Source: Oxobacter pfennigii
GTDB taxonomy: Bacteria; Bacillota; Clostridia; Clostridiales; Oxobacteraceae
Assembly: GCF_001317355.1 (NCBI RefSeq)
Contig: NZ_LKET01000029.1
Span: forward strand, 124,001-188,000
DNA: 64,000 bases
Direction: 5' to 3'
Numbering within the stretch: position 1 is the first letter of the stretch; the number at the start of each line of letters is the position of its first letter. A model generated the notes under the pieces. That model worked only from the letters and a program-made list of their open reading frames with translations. It ran no database searches and was not told where the DNA came from. A program made the translations under genes and the position numbers. Below are positions 15,398 to 26,696 of this stretch, piece after piece.

Positions 15398-18300
15398 CTA
15401 ATATTCCACTCTTTTATTTGCACCAGACTTCAATAGTATTTCAAATTCCTCTGCTGGCATCGGTTTATAATAATAATATCCCTGCACTTCATCACACATT
15501 TTCCCGTTGAGAAATTCCGACTGCAAAGCGGTTTCCACGCCTTCGGCAAGGACTTCAAGCTCCAGGCTCTTAGCCAAGTTAATGATGATTTTAGTTATAG
15601 CCTGGTCTTTTTCGTTGCCTTCAATGCCTTGTACGAATTGCATGTCAATTTTAATCCGATCGAGGGGAAGCATCTTCAATCGGCTTAAGGACGAGTATTC
15701 TGTTCCAAAGTCGTCAATGGAAATGGATACGCCCAGATTTTTCAGTTTATCTAATGTGTCTATAATATAATTCGCTTCATTAATTGCAATACTTTCCGTA
15801 ATTTCCAATTCAAGATACTCAGGGCTCAAGCCTGTTTCCTTGAGAATACGATTCACGTTGTCAACCAAGTGGGGATTTTTAAATTGGGCGGCAGAAAGGT
15901 TTACGGCCATCCGCAGGTGAGGCATCCCCATATCCTGCCATTTCTTATTTTGGTTGCTTGCCGTCTTCAGTACCCACTCTCCAATGATGTTTATCAAACC
16001 GTTCTTTTCGGCCAACGGGATGAATATGCCCGGGGATATCATACCCAATTGCGGGTGATTCCAGCGCAATAAGGCTTCTACGCCGGTTATTTGGCCTGTA
16101 TACAGTTTGATCTGGGGCTGATAAAAAATAACCAGCTCATTCCGTTCTTTGGCGTGATATAAACTGTTGGACAACATCATGTTTTGCTGAACTTCATCCT
16201 TCATATTCTCGGTGCATAGGACATATTGGTTCTTACCCTTAGATTTAGCCTTGTACATGGAAATATCAGCATTTTTGATTAATGTTTCCGGGTCCTCGCC
16301 GTCCACCGGATAAGTAGCGACACCTGCGCTACCTGTGATAAAGAACTCCTGCCCCCCTATATTAAACGGCCTTTCAAACAGCCCCATGAGCTTATCGGTG
16401 ATCCTGGCAATGTCTTTACTATCGGGGATGCTGTTAATTAGGATCAGAAATTCATCGCCGCCGAAACGGGCAACCGTATCCGTTTTACGCAAACGCTGCG
16501 CCAGACTCTGCGCTACTTCCTGAATCAGCTTATCCCCGCCATTATGCCCCATGGTATCATTCACTGTCTTGAAGTTGTCCAGGTCCATGAACATGACGCC
16601 GACAAATTTTCCAGACCGTTTGGCCAGGTGAATGGCTTGGGTTAGCCTGTCCTCAAATAGAGTACGGTTAGGAAGGCCGGTCAGGTGGTCATAATAGGCC
16701 ATGAATTCAATTTTTTTCTCAGCTTTGACTTTAATGAAACCGTCAGCCAGCAGGTTAGCCAGAATTTTAAGCAGCTTAATTTCATCTTCTGACCATTTCC
16801 TTGGCGACACAATGGAATCAATTCCAAGGAACCCCTGGATATTCCCGTTCCCCTCAATTGGAATGGCAACCAGGGACTTGACCTTTTCAAACTGTTTCTT
16901 TTCCGCGCCGGCTTCAGCCTTCAGTTTGCTTACATCTTCGACACAAACCGGTTTATTGCTTTTCAACTGTTCCGTCCACCAGGGGAATAGGCTGAGGGGG
17001 ACATCCCGGATGGTGCCTATTTCCGGTTCTATTCCTTGAGTACACCATTCGTATGTATAGGTCATGGTGTTGTCTTCATGATTGAATAGGAATATATATG
17101 TACGGTCCACCTGAAAAAAGCGTCCTATTGCGTCCAGAAGATGATTGGTTTTTGCCTCAAAATTTGTTTGGTTTACACTTACAAAATCAAAAGAAATTTC
17201 CGAAATTATTTTTTGAAAACCTATTTGGCAAGCATTTTCCTTTAACTTTGATACGTAAATTTTATTAACATACAGTCCTATCCAGAGGGCCATGACAAAT
17301 AGGCCTATCCGCAAAAGATAATGAAATCCGTCCACCTGAACCATGGCTTTAGGCTTGCATATCCAAATCAGGATCTGCGTTGCAATGGCAACAGCCGTTA
17401 TCGAAAGCAGCAGGCTTCGTTTATTGAATATCAAAGAAATAATCATTAAAATAATAGGGAAAACCCAAACCGTTATGCCGGTATATTGCAAAAACCTAAG
17501 TGTGATCAGAGGGATGCTGGAAAGGAGTACAATCATATTCAGCGTATTTTTTATATTCTCGTTTTTTAAGCGCTGTATAATTTGGAAGGCAAAACCGGTG
17601 CCGAACAATAATCCGCCCGTTAATAGAGCAGAATATATATTGCCTGTACCTTGGAGCCTATGGGGTAGATACTCGGATAGAAAACCCAGCAAACCGGCTG
17701 CAAAATACCCAGCGGATAAATATTGGAACAATATGGCACGCATCTCATCATTGAGAATCAGTTCGTCTTGGTCGAGCATTTCCCGGTGCATCAAGCCGTA
17801 ACGCTTGATTGAGTAATAAATGGCCATGATGGGGATTAAAGTGAATACTGGAGCCATTTGCGGCAACGGATTGGTTAGATTTGAGCTCAGGACAACATCC
17901 GTTAAACTTCCCAGCAATAAAGCCGCAAAAAGCGAAATACAAATCAGCATGGCTTGCATCCGTATGTTTTTATCCGTGGCTTTTCTCTGCCAAATAAAGA
18001 CCAGCCCCAGACAGGCCAGGGTATATCCACCATAGTAAAAATAAAAAAACAAATCCCAGCCATTATTAACGGCTACATTAATCCAGCCGTAATCCAGCTT
18101 TATCAGGCTGTACTGAAGGGCTGCCATATTATCGGATAGAGAAAAAACGTATAGATTGATCAGTGCGGGAAAATACAGCATCAGACAGAACCAGCCGCGC
18201 TTTAAGACGCTGGTTTTGCCTGTCAATACCAATAGAAAATGCAGCAATATACTGTAGATAGATGACCAGCCGAGAGCGGAAATCCTTCTCCAGAATAGAC

Positions 18301-18493
18301 AGGTCTTTAGATCCGGCGCGGAGTTGGCAATGGAAAATCCAAAAGACCATAGGCACAAAGAAATACAAACAATCAAAAACAATTTGTTCAAGCTTGCCTT
18401 AGGGTTTAAATGAATAATATATATTCCGAAAAAAAGATAGATGGCAAATGCAGTAAAAAACAATAAGGAAAATAACAGGGGTGCATATTCCAT
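15398..18493 (-). CDS. 7TM-GAF-GGDEF-EAL c-di-GMP turnover protein
   Basis: A 1031-residue membrane protein that may both make and degrade c-di-GMP. The N-terminal 7TM region (about 1-230), of the type found at the start of sensor kinases, is followed by further hydrophobic helices (about 250-415), a GAF domain (about 425-580), GGDEF (about 600-765) and EAL (about 780-1020). ARFGGDEF is intact (GGDEF 678-682) with an RKTD inhibition site five residues upstream. The EAL part keeps GVEALLRW (806-808), the acidic pair in DDFGTEYSS, EITES and EGVET. The start is ATG 18491-18493, 6 bases after GGAGGAG. Both activities look possible; which dominates cannot be read. Confidence 0.93.
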   Translation of the reverse strand: MEYAPLLFSLLFFTAFAIYLFFGIYIIHLNPKASLNKLFLIVCISLCLWSFGFSIANSAPDLKTCLFWRRISALGWSSIYSILLHFLLVLTGKTSVLKRGWFCLMLYFPALINLYVFSLSDNMAALQYSLIKLDYGWINVAVNNGWDLFFYFYYGGYTLACLGLVFIWQRKATDKNIRMQAMLICISLFAALLLGSLTDVVLSSNLTNPLPQMAPVFTLIPIMAIYYSIKRYGLMHREMLDQDELILNDEMRAILFQYLSAGYFAAGLLGFLSEYLPHRLQGTGNIYSALLTGGLLFGTGFAFQIIQRLKNENIKNTLNMIVLLSSIPLITLRFLQYTGITVWVFPIILMIISLIFNKRSLLLSITAVAIATQILIWICKPKAMVQVDGFHYLLRIGLFVMALWIGLYVNKIYVSKLKENACQIGFQKIISEISFDFVSVNQTNFEAKTNHLLDAIGRFFQVDRTYIFLFNHEDNTMTYTYEWCTQGIEPEIGTIRDVPLSLFPWWTEQLKSNKPVCVEDVSKLKAEAGAEKKQFEKVKSLVAIPIEGNGNIQGFLGIDSIVSPRKWSEDEIKLLKILANLLADGFIKVKAEKKIEFMAYYDHLTGLPNRTLFEDRLTQAIHLAKRSGKFVGVMFMDLDNFKTVNDTMGHNGGDKLIQEVAQSLAQRLRKTDTVARFGGDEFLILINSIPDSKDIARITDKLMGLFERPFNIGGQEFFITGSAGVATYPVDGEDPETLIKNADISMYKAKSKGKNQYVLCTENMKDEVQQNMMLSNSLYHAKERNELVIFYQPQIKLYTGQITGVEALLRWNHPQLGMISPGIFIPLAEKNGLINIIGEWVLKTASNQNKKWQDMGMPHLRMAVNLSAAQFKNPHLVDNVNRILKETGLSPEYLELEITESIAINEANYIIDTLDKLKNLGVSISIDDFGTEYSSLSRLKMLPLDRIKIDMQFVQGIEGNEKDQAITKIIINLAKSLELEVLAEGVETALQSEFLNGKMCDEVQGYYYYKPMPAEEFEILLKSGANKRVEY

Positions 18494-18574
18494 GAGATAC
18501 TCCTCCAAAGGACTAACCACAACCGCTATAAAGCGGTTTGGATTATATTAAACGATTAAAGCTTTATAAAAGCT

Positions 18575-20680
18575 TTATACTTTAAATTTCTTAACCAAGC
18601 CTTGCAAATTATCTGCGCTGGCTTTAACATCATCCGTTTCCAATTTGATTTCATTAGCCTTATCCTTTATCTTAGAAACTTTATAGGAAATATGATTTGT
18701 TCCCTCGGACCCAGCCTCTGCGGCCTTTGCTATTTCGGTGATCCCTTCCGATACTGTTTTTATGGAGGCGAGCAGTTGCTGAGAGGTCGCACTTAACTCC
18801 GTGGCCCAATAGCTAATGGATTGAGCATCCTGATCATAGTTTTCACCGACAAGGACGGATTCCTTATAGCTGTCCACTACTTTTGTCTCGATATATTCCA
18901 GAGTTTGCCTGGAGCTGTTGGCCAGGTTTTCGACAGCTTTCAGGATAACGTCCAGAGTATCCTGGATCTCTTTCACCGTGCTTTTAGAGTTTTCCGCTAA
19001 TTTTCGTATTTCCTCAGCAACGACGGAAAATCCCTTTCCGGCTTCGCCGGCTCTGGCCGATTCGATAGCCGCATTTAAAGCCAGCAGGTTGGTCTGGGAA
19101 GATATTTGCAAAATAACTTCGGATAAAGTCTTAATTTTATCGACTTCTTTGGCTTTTTCCAGAGCTTCATCCATACTTTTCTTAATGGTCAAACGAGTCT
19201 GGTCGGCCCCGGTCTGAAGCTTTAGTGAACTGTCCTTTAAGGCTACTGCCTTTTTGCTGATTTCATCGGCGGATAATGCGCCTTCCTGTGCTTTTACTGC
19301 AACGGTTTCCACTGCGCTTTCAATCTCATTGGAAGTTGCGGTAATTTCTTCAGTGGAGGAGGCGGTTTCTTCCATCCCTGCCGATAATTCCTGGACAGTT
19401 GCCGCAGCATCTTCTAACTCCATTGTGAGAGCCGCTATATTTTGATGGGACATTGCTACCAAAGCATTTACCTTTTGGGTCTCATTGACAATGCTTGTTA
19501 CCATATTATGGACGCTGTTAATGAATAGGCGGAAATAGTTTGACATTTCTCCAATTTCATCATTCTGTTTAAGTAGTTCTTCGGATATTTCAAAGGTTAA
19601 ATCAAATTCTCCTAATAATGTAGTATAATATTTCAGCTTTTCAAGATATTTTGTGATCCGCATCGCAAAGAAGTATACTACCATAAGGCTTAAAATGAGG
19701 AAAATTAAAGATGTAAGGATAGTATCCCGTTTTAGAATCGATAGCCCGGACAATAATTCTCCTTGTTCAACCTGTACTGCTACAGACCACTCCGAATAGG
19801 ATATGGGGGAAAATCCAAGATACATTGGTACGTCATTATATTCATATTCCCCAAATCCGGTTTCGCCTTTTATCATCCGTTCCTTTATGACATTGTAATT
19901 TTTATTCTCCGATTCTTCGCCATTGCTTTCATGTGTCGTTGTGGCCGACGAGACCACACCGATTTCTCCAGCTCCAGCTGCTTTCGTTGCAGAAGAAACT
20001 GTAGCAGTTCCGCCAGTATTTATTTTTATCAAGTTGCTTAATATTTCTTTGTTGGAATGGGCGATGGTTCTGCCATCACTAGTCACAATAAATACGTTTC
20101 CCGTTTTACCGACGGATATCTCCTTTGCAAGATTGCTTAATTCATATCCATCCCTGATGGCGGCAACTACGCCGATAATGCTTTCTCCCGATTTAATGGG
20201 GACTGAAAAAATCATTTCAATATTGTTGACCTCTCCGTTTGCAATGGGATCCGATATGAAATTTTCGCCTTTTATGGCTTCTTGGAAATAGTCTGTGTTT
20301 TTTATATCGGCTTTTTGTCCGTCATTATATGCGGCATACCCGTGGGCATTGACCACTGCCATTCTTTTATATCCCTGCCGTTTTACTTCTTGGTTCAACA
20401 AGGCCTCAATACCTGGATTTTCTTCTTGTGTACTTCCAAAGGATATTATTTTTTCATTTGAGGCCAGTGCCTCTAAAGAGTTAATCTGGCTTGACATTTT
20501 AGTTTCAATAAGCCTTGCAGCTTCAAGGGCAATCTTTGGCAACATCTCTTCAATATTGCCGCTTAGTGAATTGTAAATGTTATGGTATGCCATAAGCCCT
20601 AATCCCGAGCATATGGCTGTCAATATTATACTCATCAAAATGACAATCTTAGTTTTTAAACTCCCTTTTCTTCTGGGCAT
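18575..20680 (-). CDS. Methyl-accepting chemotaxis protein with Cache domain
   Basis: A 701-residue chemoreceptor. One transmembrane helix (about residues 12-34), a large extracytoplasmic Cache-type region (about 35-315), a second helix (about 318-340), a HAMP-like linker, and a cytoplasmic coiled coil. The hairpin tip [18 protein letters not shown] is followed by [20 protein letters not shown], the CheA/CheW contact site. Inside the Cache region lies a Gly/Ala/Ser/Thr-rich stretch (about 225-265), probably a loop insertion. GAGGAGG is 13 bases before the ATG. It shares its strand with a V4R protein and a second receptor; the ligand is unknown. Confidence 0.93.
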   Translation of the reverse strand: MPRRKGSLKTKIVILMSIILTAICSGLGLMAYHNIYNSLSGNIEEMLPKIALEAARLIETKMSSQINSLEALASNEKIISFGSTQEENPGIEALLNQEVKRQGYKRMAVVNAHGYAAYNDGQKADIKNTDYFQEAIKGENFISDPIANGEVNNIEMIFSVPIKSGESIIGVVAAIRDGYELSNLAKEISVGKTGNVFIVTSDGRTIAHSNKEILSNLIKINTGGTATVSSATKAAGAGEIGVVSSATTTHESNGEESENKNYNVIKERMIKGETGFGEYEYNDVPMYLGFSPISYSEWSVAVQVEQGELLSGLSILKRDTILTSLIFLILSLMVVYFFAMRITKYLEKLKYYTTLLGEFDLTFEISEELLKQNDEIGEMSNYFRLFINSVHNMVTSIVNETQKVNALVAMSHQNIAALTMELEDAAATVQELSAGMEETASSTEEITATSNEIESAVETVAVKAQEGALSADEISKKAVALKDSSLKLQTGADQTRLTIKKSMDEALEKAKEVDKIKTLSEVILQISSQTNLLALNAAIESARAGEAGKGFSVVAEEIRKLAENSKSTVKEIQDTLDVILKAVENLANSSRQTLEYIETKVVDSYKESVLVGENYDQDAQSISYWATELSATSQQLLASIKTVSEGITEIAKAAEAGSEGTNHISYKVSKIKDKANEIKLETDDVKASADNLQGLVKKFKV

Positions 20681-20780
20681 TCTTTATCCGAAACCTCCTC
20701 ATCATATTTTGCTATCAGTTTTATTTCAGCATCCTTTTCATGTTCCATACGGATTTTACAAAAGAATGTCTATGCAAATA

Positions 20781-21296
20781 TCATATTGCTACCACATGAA
20801 ACCTGCATGTCCAATCCCCCGTTGACCAGCAATCCGTTTCCTTGACGATAAATTTCCTGCCTGTATATACTTCCAGGATACCCATTATAAGGCCTTCATC
20901 ATAATTACAGGTTGTTTCGCCGGTTACCGGCACACCTGAACAGTCCAGGTCTTCGGATACCTTCAAAATAAAGATCATATTGTCAAAATCCGCATGTTCG
21001 ATCTCAAGTATCCCTATGCCCAGTTCAGCCATGTTTTGCCTGAGCAAACGAAAAAAGTCCGCAGGTGGAAGGCTGAGATCCAGCACATGTTCACAAAACT
21101 CTCTCCCCGCTAACCGTCCGGCTTCTACCAGGTTATGTTTAACTGCCTCTTTACCATAACTTTTCTCCAGGACGCTGCGGAGAGAATAATGGAACATCCT
21201 GTAAACAGCAACATGCATTTTCTCTCCCATAGCAGGCCTTCCCAGTTCAATGTCCCCAATATCTTTCCATTCAAAGTTTCCAAAGGTATCTTTCAT
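20781..21296 (-). CDS. V4R domain protein
   Basis: A 171-residue soluble protein consisting of a single V4R (4-vinyl reductase) type domain, a small-molecule-binding fold also found in sensor regulators. The conserved end is clear: CNYDEGLIMGILEVYTGRKF followed by VKETDCWSTGDWTCRF, with three cysteines that may bind a metal. It lies between two chemoreceptor genes on the same strand, 34 bases from the next, so a role as a soluble ligand-sensing partner of the receptors is possible. That role is inference. Confidence 0.85.
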   Translation of the reverse strand: MKDTFGNFEWKDIGDIELGRPAMGEKMHVAVYRMFHYSLRSVLEKSYGKEAVKHNLVEAGRLAGREFCEHVLDLSLPPADFFRLLRQNMAELGIGILEIEHADFDNMIFILKVSEDLDCSGVPVTGETTCNYDEGLIMGILEVYTGRKFIVKETDCWSTGDWTCRFHVVAI

Positions 21297-21329
21297 TCTT
21301 TCTCCTTATAAACCATCCATGAAATAGAG

Positions 21330-23363
21330 TTAAAATTTATATTGTTTAAGCATTGACTCCAGTTGACCTGACAATTGAGCCAGGGCTTCTGCTGAAGAGG
21401 CGATTTCCTGTATTCCTGCCGATTGTTCTTCAGTAGCGGCAGAAATGGTTTGACTATTAGCTGCCGTTTCATTGGATATATCCCGTATTTTTTCTACTGC
21501 TGCGGTCACCTTGCTGCCGGAAGCTGACAGGACCTGAACACTTGCTGTAATTCCTTGAACCGCTTGATGGACATCGTCGATCTGTTGTTGAATGACTTCA
21601 AAGGATTTGCCTGCTGCTAAAACTACTTCCTGTCCTTTAAAGACTTCCTGTGCGCTTTTATCCATCCTGTCAATCGCAACTTGGATTTGGGACTGAACCT
21701 CATCTATAATTTGGGCAATACTTCCTGCTGATTCTTTCGCTTGTTCGGCAAGTTTGCGGACTTCATCCGCAACGACGGAAAAACCACGGCCATGTTCGCC
21801 GGCGCGGGCAGCTTCAATGGCTGCATTTAAAGCTAAAAGATTGGTCTGGGAAGCAATACCTGCAATGGTATCTACAATCTGGATGATTCTATCGGAAAAG
21901 TTTTCTAAACTTCGGATAGTACCTGCGGTATTCTGAACAATTCCATTAATGTTGGTAATAGAATCAATGGCATAGCGGAGCGCTTTTCCTCCTTCTAAGG
22001 CAGCCGAGGCCGATGATTGGGAGACATCCTCCACTGCACAAGTATGCTGGGCAATGCCGTTAATTTCTTCTCCGATTGCTTGCACGGTTTGAACCGTATC
22101 ATTAGCAGCCTTGGCCTGATCCATTGCACCTGCCGCCACTTGAGATACCGTTGCGGCCACTTGGCCTGCCCCTTGGGCCGATTGTTCTGCACTTGCTTCC
22201 AGTTCCTCACTTGCAGAGGCAATTTGTGCCGCTGCCTGGCCGATCTGTTCCATGGTGGAGCGGAGCATGCCCGCCATATCTCTGAAATCTTGCTGGAGAT
22301 GGCCTATTTCGTCCTTGCCTTTCACCAGGATGGTTTTGGATTGGGTAAAATCGCCGGACGCAATAATATTGGCCTGGTCGGCAATATTTCTGATGGGATC
22401 GGCTATATATTTTGCCCCTGCCAAAGCCACAATGGTGCTTAAGAGGGAAGTAATTAATGTAATCATAAAGGCGGAATTACGTTCTTTCATGACCGGGGCC
22501 ATTGCTTCGTCATAAGTCATCCTGGCGGATACACCAAGGGAAGTCCCCGGAATGTTTGTATAGGCGGCGATAATTTTTGAACCGTTAAAAGTATAAATTT
22601 GACTGCCGGAGTGTCCTGCTGTGGCTTCTTTTACCATGGCCTGCAATTCTGGTGGAACCAGGGCTTTATCTTTTTCATCAGGGTTGATGAACTTAAGCGA
22701 GCCGACATATTCCTGGAACGGGTGGGCAAAGACCATGCCATTTTTACCATCAAAGGCAAAAGAATAATTGCTGTCATTCTTTTTGCCTGCGGCCACAATC
22801 CCTTGAAGGTTGTCGATATTGACGGAAATCCCCAGATATCTTTCAGGTGCGCCGGGAACCTTGACGGGCGTTGCAATCATGAGTGATGGTTTTTGGGTAG
22901 CCTGGGAGATGAGAATCTCATGGGATATAACCGTTTTTTTTGTTTTTTGAACTTCCTGCATGTATTCCCTGCCGGCCAGAGAACTTATTTCACCTTTTTC
23001 ATTCAACCTATTGAGAGCCGAATCCGTCATGAAAACTGTGGAAAAAATGTGATTTTGTTCTTTTATAGCAAGCAGTTCTTTGATGATACTGTCCTTGTCG
23101 TCTGATGAAAAAACACTATTGTTGGCTGCTGTTTCCAGGGTGGAAACGGTTTTGGCTATTTCTGTTTCCAGTCTGGATGCTGTCAATATTGCAGTATTTA
23201 ATTGTTCTTCTTTAACTGTTCTTTCAATTTCTGAGGCTCTGCCCTTATAACTGTATATCTCTACGGCAGCGACAGCTAAGGCAATAAGCAGCACGATCAC
23301 GCAGACAAGTTTTGTGCGGATACTGATAAAACTCCTGTTTTTGTCTTTCCAGATGGCGTTCAT
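21330..23363 (-). CDS. Methyl-accepting chemotaxis protein with dCache domain
   Basis: A 677-residue chemoreceptor with an N-terminal transmembrane helix (about residues 16-36), a double-Cache sensor region (about 37-305) with the typical [20 protein letters not shown] segment, a second helix (about 310-332), and HAMP (from [15 protein letters not shown]). The signalling hairpin has tip [19 protein letters not shown] and then [21 protein letters not shown] stands before the ATG. It is the first gene of the minus-strand sensory cluster and is divergent from a hybrid kinase gene. Confidence 0.94.
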   Translation of the reverse strand: MNAIWKDKNRSFISIRTKLVCVIVLLIALAVAAVEIYSYKGRASEIERTVKEEQLNTAILTASRLETEIAKTVSTLETAANNSVFSSDDKDSIIKELLAIKEQNHIFSTVFMTDSALNRLNEKGEISSLAGREYMQEVQKTKKTVISHEILISQATQKPSLMIATPVKVPGAPERYLGISVNIDNLQGIVAAGKKNDSNYSFAFDGKNGMVFAHPFQEYVGSLKFINPDEKDKALVPPELQAMVKEATAGHSGSQIYTFNGSKIIAAYTNIPGTSLGVSARMTYDEAMAPVMKERNSAFMITLITSLLSTIVALAGAKYIADPIRNIADQANIIASGDFTQSKTILVKGKDEIGHLQQDFRDMAGMLRSTMEQIGQAAAQIASASEELEASAEQSAQGAGQVAATVSQVAAGAMDQAKAANDTVQTVQAIGEEINGIAQHTCAVEDVSQSSASAALEGGKALRYAIDSITNINGIVQNTAGTIRSLENFSDRIIQIVDTIAGIASQTNLLALNAAIEAARAGEHGRGFSVVADEVRKLAEQAKESAGSIAQIIDEVQSQIQVAIDRMDKSAQEVFKGQEVVLAAGKSFEVIQQQIDDVHQAVQGITASVQVLSASGSKVTAAVEKIRDISNETAANSQTISAATEEQSAGIQEIASSAEALAQLSGQLESMLKQYKF

Positions 23364-23585
23364 TATATTGAATCCTCCTTTATAACTATATAAAAACTTT
23401 GTCCTCAGGCCCTGTTTTACTATTTAAGGCCTTCGGAGGTTCGTTACTATTGTATCAATGTGTTCTGAACATTTTCTGGACAATTTCAGAGAATATCTAC
23501 GGAATATCGACAGATTATCTGTTAAAATTTCTCATCTTCAAGTAAAATATATAAATAGGAAGATTATTTGGAAGGATTCCTTATT

Positions 23586-26500
23586 ATGAATAATATAAGA
23601 GTACAAAAGTCCTTTTTTTATATAATGTTGATCATAATGGCCGTAAGTATCGCCGTTCCGGGTATCCGCCAGTTGTCGTCAGATGCTCCTGAAGCTGTAA
23701 ACGGGACGCTGGATCTGAGAAATTATGATACCACAGATAAAACGGTAAAATTGAGCGGGGAATGGGAATTTTATTTTGACCAGCTTCTCACGCCCAGCGA
23801 CTTTAAAAGCGAGCAGCCTGCAGGGAGAAGTGTGCAAAAGCTTCCCTCATCCTGGCGGGCCTATCAAATACAGGGTATAAATTTACCATCCTATGGAACG
23901 GCCACCTACCGTCTTAAAATATTGCTTCCTGACGCCGGCGATTATGGAATAAAAATAACCTGTATCACTGCTTCAGCCAGGGTCTTTGCTGACGACCGGC
24001 AAATCATCGCTTGCGGAAGACCCGGAGACACACCCGCATCCACCGTTCACCAATATTATGCTGACACTGGCTATTTCTCCGCCGATAAGGATGAAACCGA
24101 AATCATTGTCCAGGTTGCCAATTATCTTCACTCCTCCGGCGGAATTCGTTATGAAATTTATTTTGGCGGCCAGCAAGCAATTACTTTTTTACGCTTGTAT
24201 CATTTCTTTATTGACGTCGCCTTAATTTCCGGTCTGTTTTTTATGTCCGTTTACTTCTTCGGCTTGGGTCTGCAAAGAAAACGCAACCGCGAAGCGCTGT
24301 ACTTTGCTTCTTATTGTTTATTTTCAGCAATTTACGCCGGTACTTGCTCGGAAGGTCTTATCAACTATGCTTTTCGGTTTATAAGCTATACCACGTCGCT
24401 CAAAATTATGACGTTCTCCCTAATCTTGAACCTGTACTCTTTATTCAAGTATGTCTATTATGCTTTTAAGGTGTCTTATTCTCGCTGGGTCAATATGATC
24501 ATTAACGGAATTACCGTCTTTTTTGTACTGTTGACCTGTTTTACCAATTTTTATATATCCACTTACGCTTCCTCTATCCTTTTTCTGGGAAATATTTATG
24601 TTATTTCTTTGACATTGCGTATTATCCTTAAATATATCCATACCAACATTGAAGGCAGGTATTACCTTTACACCGCTACATTCAGTTCCGTTATTTTATT
24701 AATAACCAGTTTTTGCGTTCTTGCCCTGCATATAGAATCGAACTTTTTTATTCCCGTCTTTCAGCCGATTTTTGTTTTATCCCTGGCGCTATACATGTCG
24801 GAGAAATATGAAAATTCCTATATAACTATTGAAGAGCTCAGCGAAAGGCTGGTTGTTTTAGACAAACTGAAAGACGACTTTCTGGCCAAAACCTCTCATG
24901 AACTGAAAACGCCGTTAAATGGCATTATCAATATTTCCCAATCCCTTTTAGACGGAGCAGGAGGAAGTTTAAATGTAAACCAAACTGAAGATATCCGGCT
25001 GATTACCAGAATAGGCAAACGACTTTCCACTTTGGTTTATGATATTTTAGACTATTCGAGATTGAAGGTTATGGATATCAAATTAAATATCACCTGCCTG
25101 GACGTACACCAGGTAGTGGAATCAACAGTAGAAATTTTCAGCTATCTGATTAAAGGAAAACCTGTTATTCTGGAAAATAAAATACCGCCGGATCAATATA
25201 TTATCCTGGCGGATGAAAACAGGCTGAAACAGATTATCACCAACTTACTGGACAATAGCGTAAAATTCACGGCACAAGGAAGCATTGTGATCGACTGCCG
25301 CCAGGATGGAGAGTTCCTTTTGATTGAAATCAGGGATACAGGCATCGGCATTCCTGAAAGCAAACTAAAAGATATTTTTACTTCCTATGAGCAGATTGAA
25401 GAACAATCAACCGGTACGGATGGGACAGGCATCGGCTTGACAATAACCAAGCAGCTTGTTGAGCTTCATCAAGGGCAGATCTTTGCCCAATCGGAGCCGG
25501 GACAAGGGGCATGCTTTACTTTCTCCATGCCCCTTGCCAAAGACAACAAGCTTTTGGGAGCATTGCCAGGAAAATATGAGGAATACGGTTTACCCCAACC
25601 TTCAATGGTTGAAAAACTGCCGCATACGGTCAATGTGGGAGGAGAGTTTTTCATCCTTGCTGTTGATGATGAATACTCAAATTTAAAAGCCCTGTTAAAT
25701 ATACTGACGGTCTGCCAATACAATGTTACCATTGCCGGAAATGCAGAATCAGCTCTAAATCTTCTCAAGGGGCCTATAAAATACAATCTTTGTATCCTTG
25801 ATGTCATGATGCCGGGCATGAGCGGCTATGAAGCATGTCGAAAAGTCAGGGAAGTTTATTCCCCTCTGGAACTTCCTGTACTTATGCTCACAGCCAAAGC
25901 GCTTCCTGAAGATCTGGAGGCCGGTTTTATGTCGGGAGCTAATGACTTCATACAGAAGCCCTTTGAAATCGGAGAGCTAAAATGCCGGGTCAATACACTT
26001 GTCCAGTTGAAAAAATCCATGGATTTGCTGCTGGAAAAGGAAACAGCTTTTTTGCAGGCCCAAATCAGGCCCCATTTTTTATTCAATGCTTTAAATACTA
26101 TTAGTTCTTTTTGTTATACCAATCCTGCAAAGGCAGGGGAACTGCTTTCGGAATTAGGCGTTTTTTTAAGGAACACCTTCGATTTCTCCAGTACCTCTTC
26201 TTTTATAGCCATTGAAAAAGAACTCAGGCTGGTTAAGGCTTATGTGGCCATAGAACAAGCCAGGTTTGGCAAACGGCTTGAGATGGAATACAACATTGAT
26301 CCCGCTGTCTTAAAGTATAGCATCCTTCCTCTCTTGATCCAGCCAATTGTGGAAAATTCCATCCGGCATGGCTTGATGAAAAGAAACCAAGGAGGGAAAG
26401 TTGCTTTAAATCTGACTCTTTGGGAAGGCCGGATTAAAGTGGAAGTCATAGACAATGGCGTCGGTATGGCCGCTCCGATCTTGAAGGGCTTGATGAAGCT

Positions 26501-26639
26501 AAACCATGAAGGCAGCGGTGTTGGTTTGAAGAATGTCAACCGCAGGCTGTTAAGTTTTTACGGTTCGGGTTTAGAAATTTCAAGCGCAGAAGGCCAGGGA
26601 ACGGCAATATCGTTTAATATACCGGCAAGATATAGCTAA
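23586..26639 (+). CDS. Hybrid sensor kinase with two kinase modules
   Basis: A 1017-residue membrane sensor with an unusual order: signal helix; 7TMR-DISMED2-type extracellular domain (about 30-195); seven helices (about 205-415); HisKA with His438 in SHELKTPLNG; HATPase (about 545-670, LLDNSVKFTAQG and GTGIGLTI); receiver with Asp739 in CILDVMMPGMSG; then a second kinase of the LytS type with His830 in QIRPHFLFNALN and its own ATPase (QPIVENSIRHG, GSGVGLKNVNRRL). The start is ATG 23586, 10 bases after GGAAGG; TTG 23568 precedes that site. It is followed by a REC-SARP regulator and faces the chemoreceptor cluster. Phosphotransfer within the protein is inferred. Confidence 0.92.
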   Translation: MNNIRVQKSFFYIMLIIMAVSIAVPGIRQLSSDAPEAVNGTLDLRNYDTTDKTVKLSGEWEFYFDQLLTPSDFKSEQPAGRSVQKLPSSWRAYQIQGINLPSYGTATYRLKILLPDAGDYGIKITCITASARVFADDRQIIACGRPGDTPASTVHQYYADTGYFSADKDETEIIVQVANYLHSSGGIRYEIYFGGQQAITFLRLYHFFIDVALISGLFFMSVYFFGLGLQRKRNREALYFASYCLFSAIYAGTCSEGLINYAFRFISYTTSLKIMTFSLILNLYSLFKYVYYAFKVSYSRWVNMIINGITVFFVLLTCFTNFYISTYASSILFLGNIYVISLTLRIILKYIHTNIEGRYYLYTATFSSVILLITSFCVLALHIESNFFIPVFQPIFVLSLALYMSEKYENSYITIEELSERLVVLDKLKDDFLAKTSHELKTPLNGIINISQSLLDGAGGSLNVNQTEDIRLITRIGKRLSTLVYDILDYSRLKVMDIKLNITCLDVHQVVESTVEIFSYLIKGKPVILENKIPPDQYIILADENRLKQIITNLLDNSVKFTAQGSIVIDCRQDGEFLLIEIRDTGIGIPESKLKDIFTSYEQIEEQSTGTDGTGIGLTITKQLVELHQGQIFAQSEPGQGACFTFSMPLAKDNKLLGALPGKYEEYGLPQPSMVEKLPHTVNVGGEFFILAVDDEYSNLKALLNILTVCQYNVTIAGNAESALNLLKGPIKYNLCILDVMMPGMSGYEACRKVREVYSPLELPVLMLTAKALPEDLEAGFMSGANDFIQKPFEIGELKCRVNTLVQLKKSMDLLLEKETAFLQAQIRPHFLFNALNTISSFCYTNPAKAGELLSELGVFLRNTFDFSSTSSFIAIEKELRLVKAYVAIEQARFGKRLEMEYNIDPAVLKYSILPLLIQPIVENSIRHGLMKRNQGGKVALNLTLWEGRIKVEVIDNGVGMAAPILKGLMKLNHEGSGVGLKNVNRRLLSFYGSGLEISSAEGQGTAISFNIPARYS

Positions 26640-26696
26640 TTCAGTATATAAGCCTATTTATAATAAGAGAATCTATTTTTGGGGGTAGTATGTATT

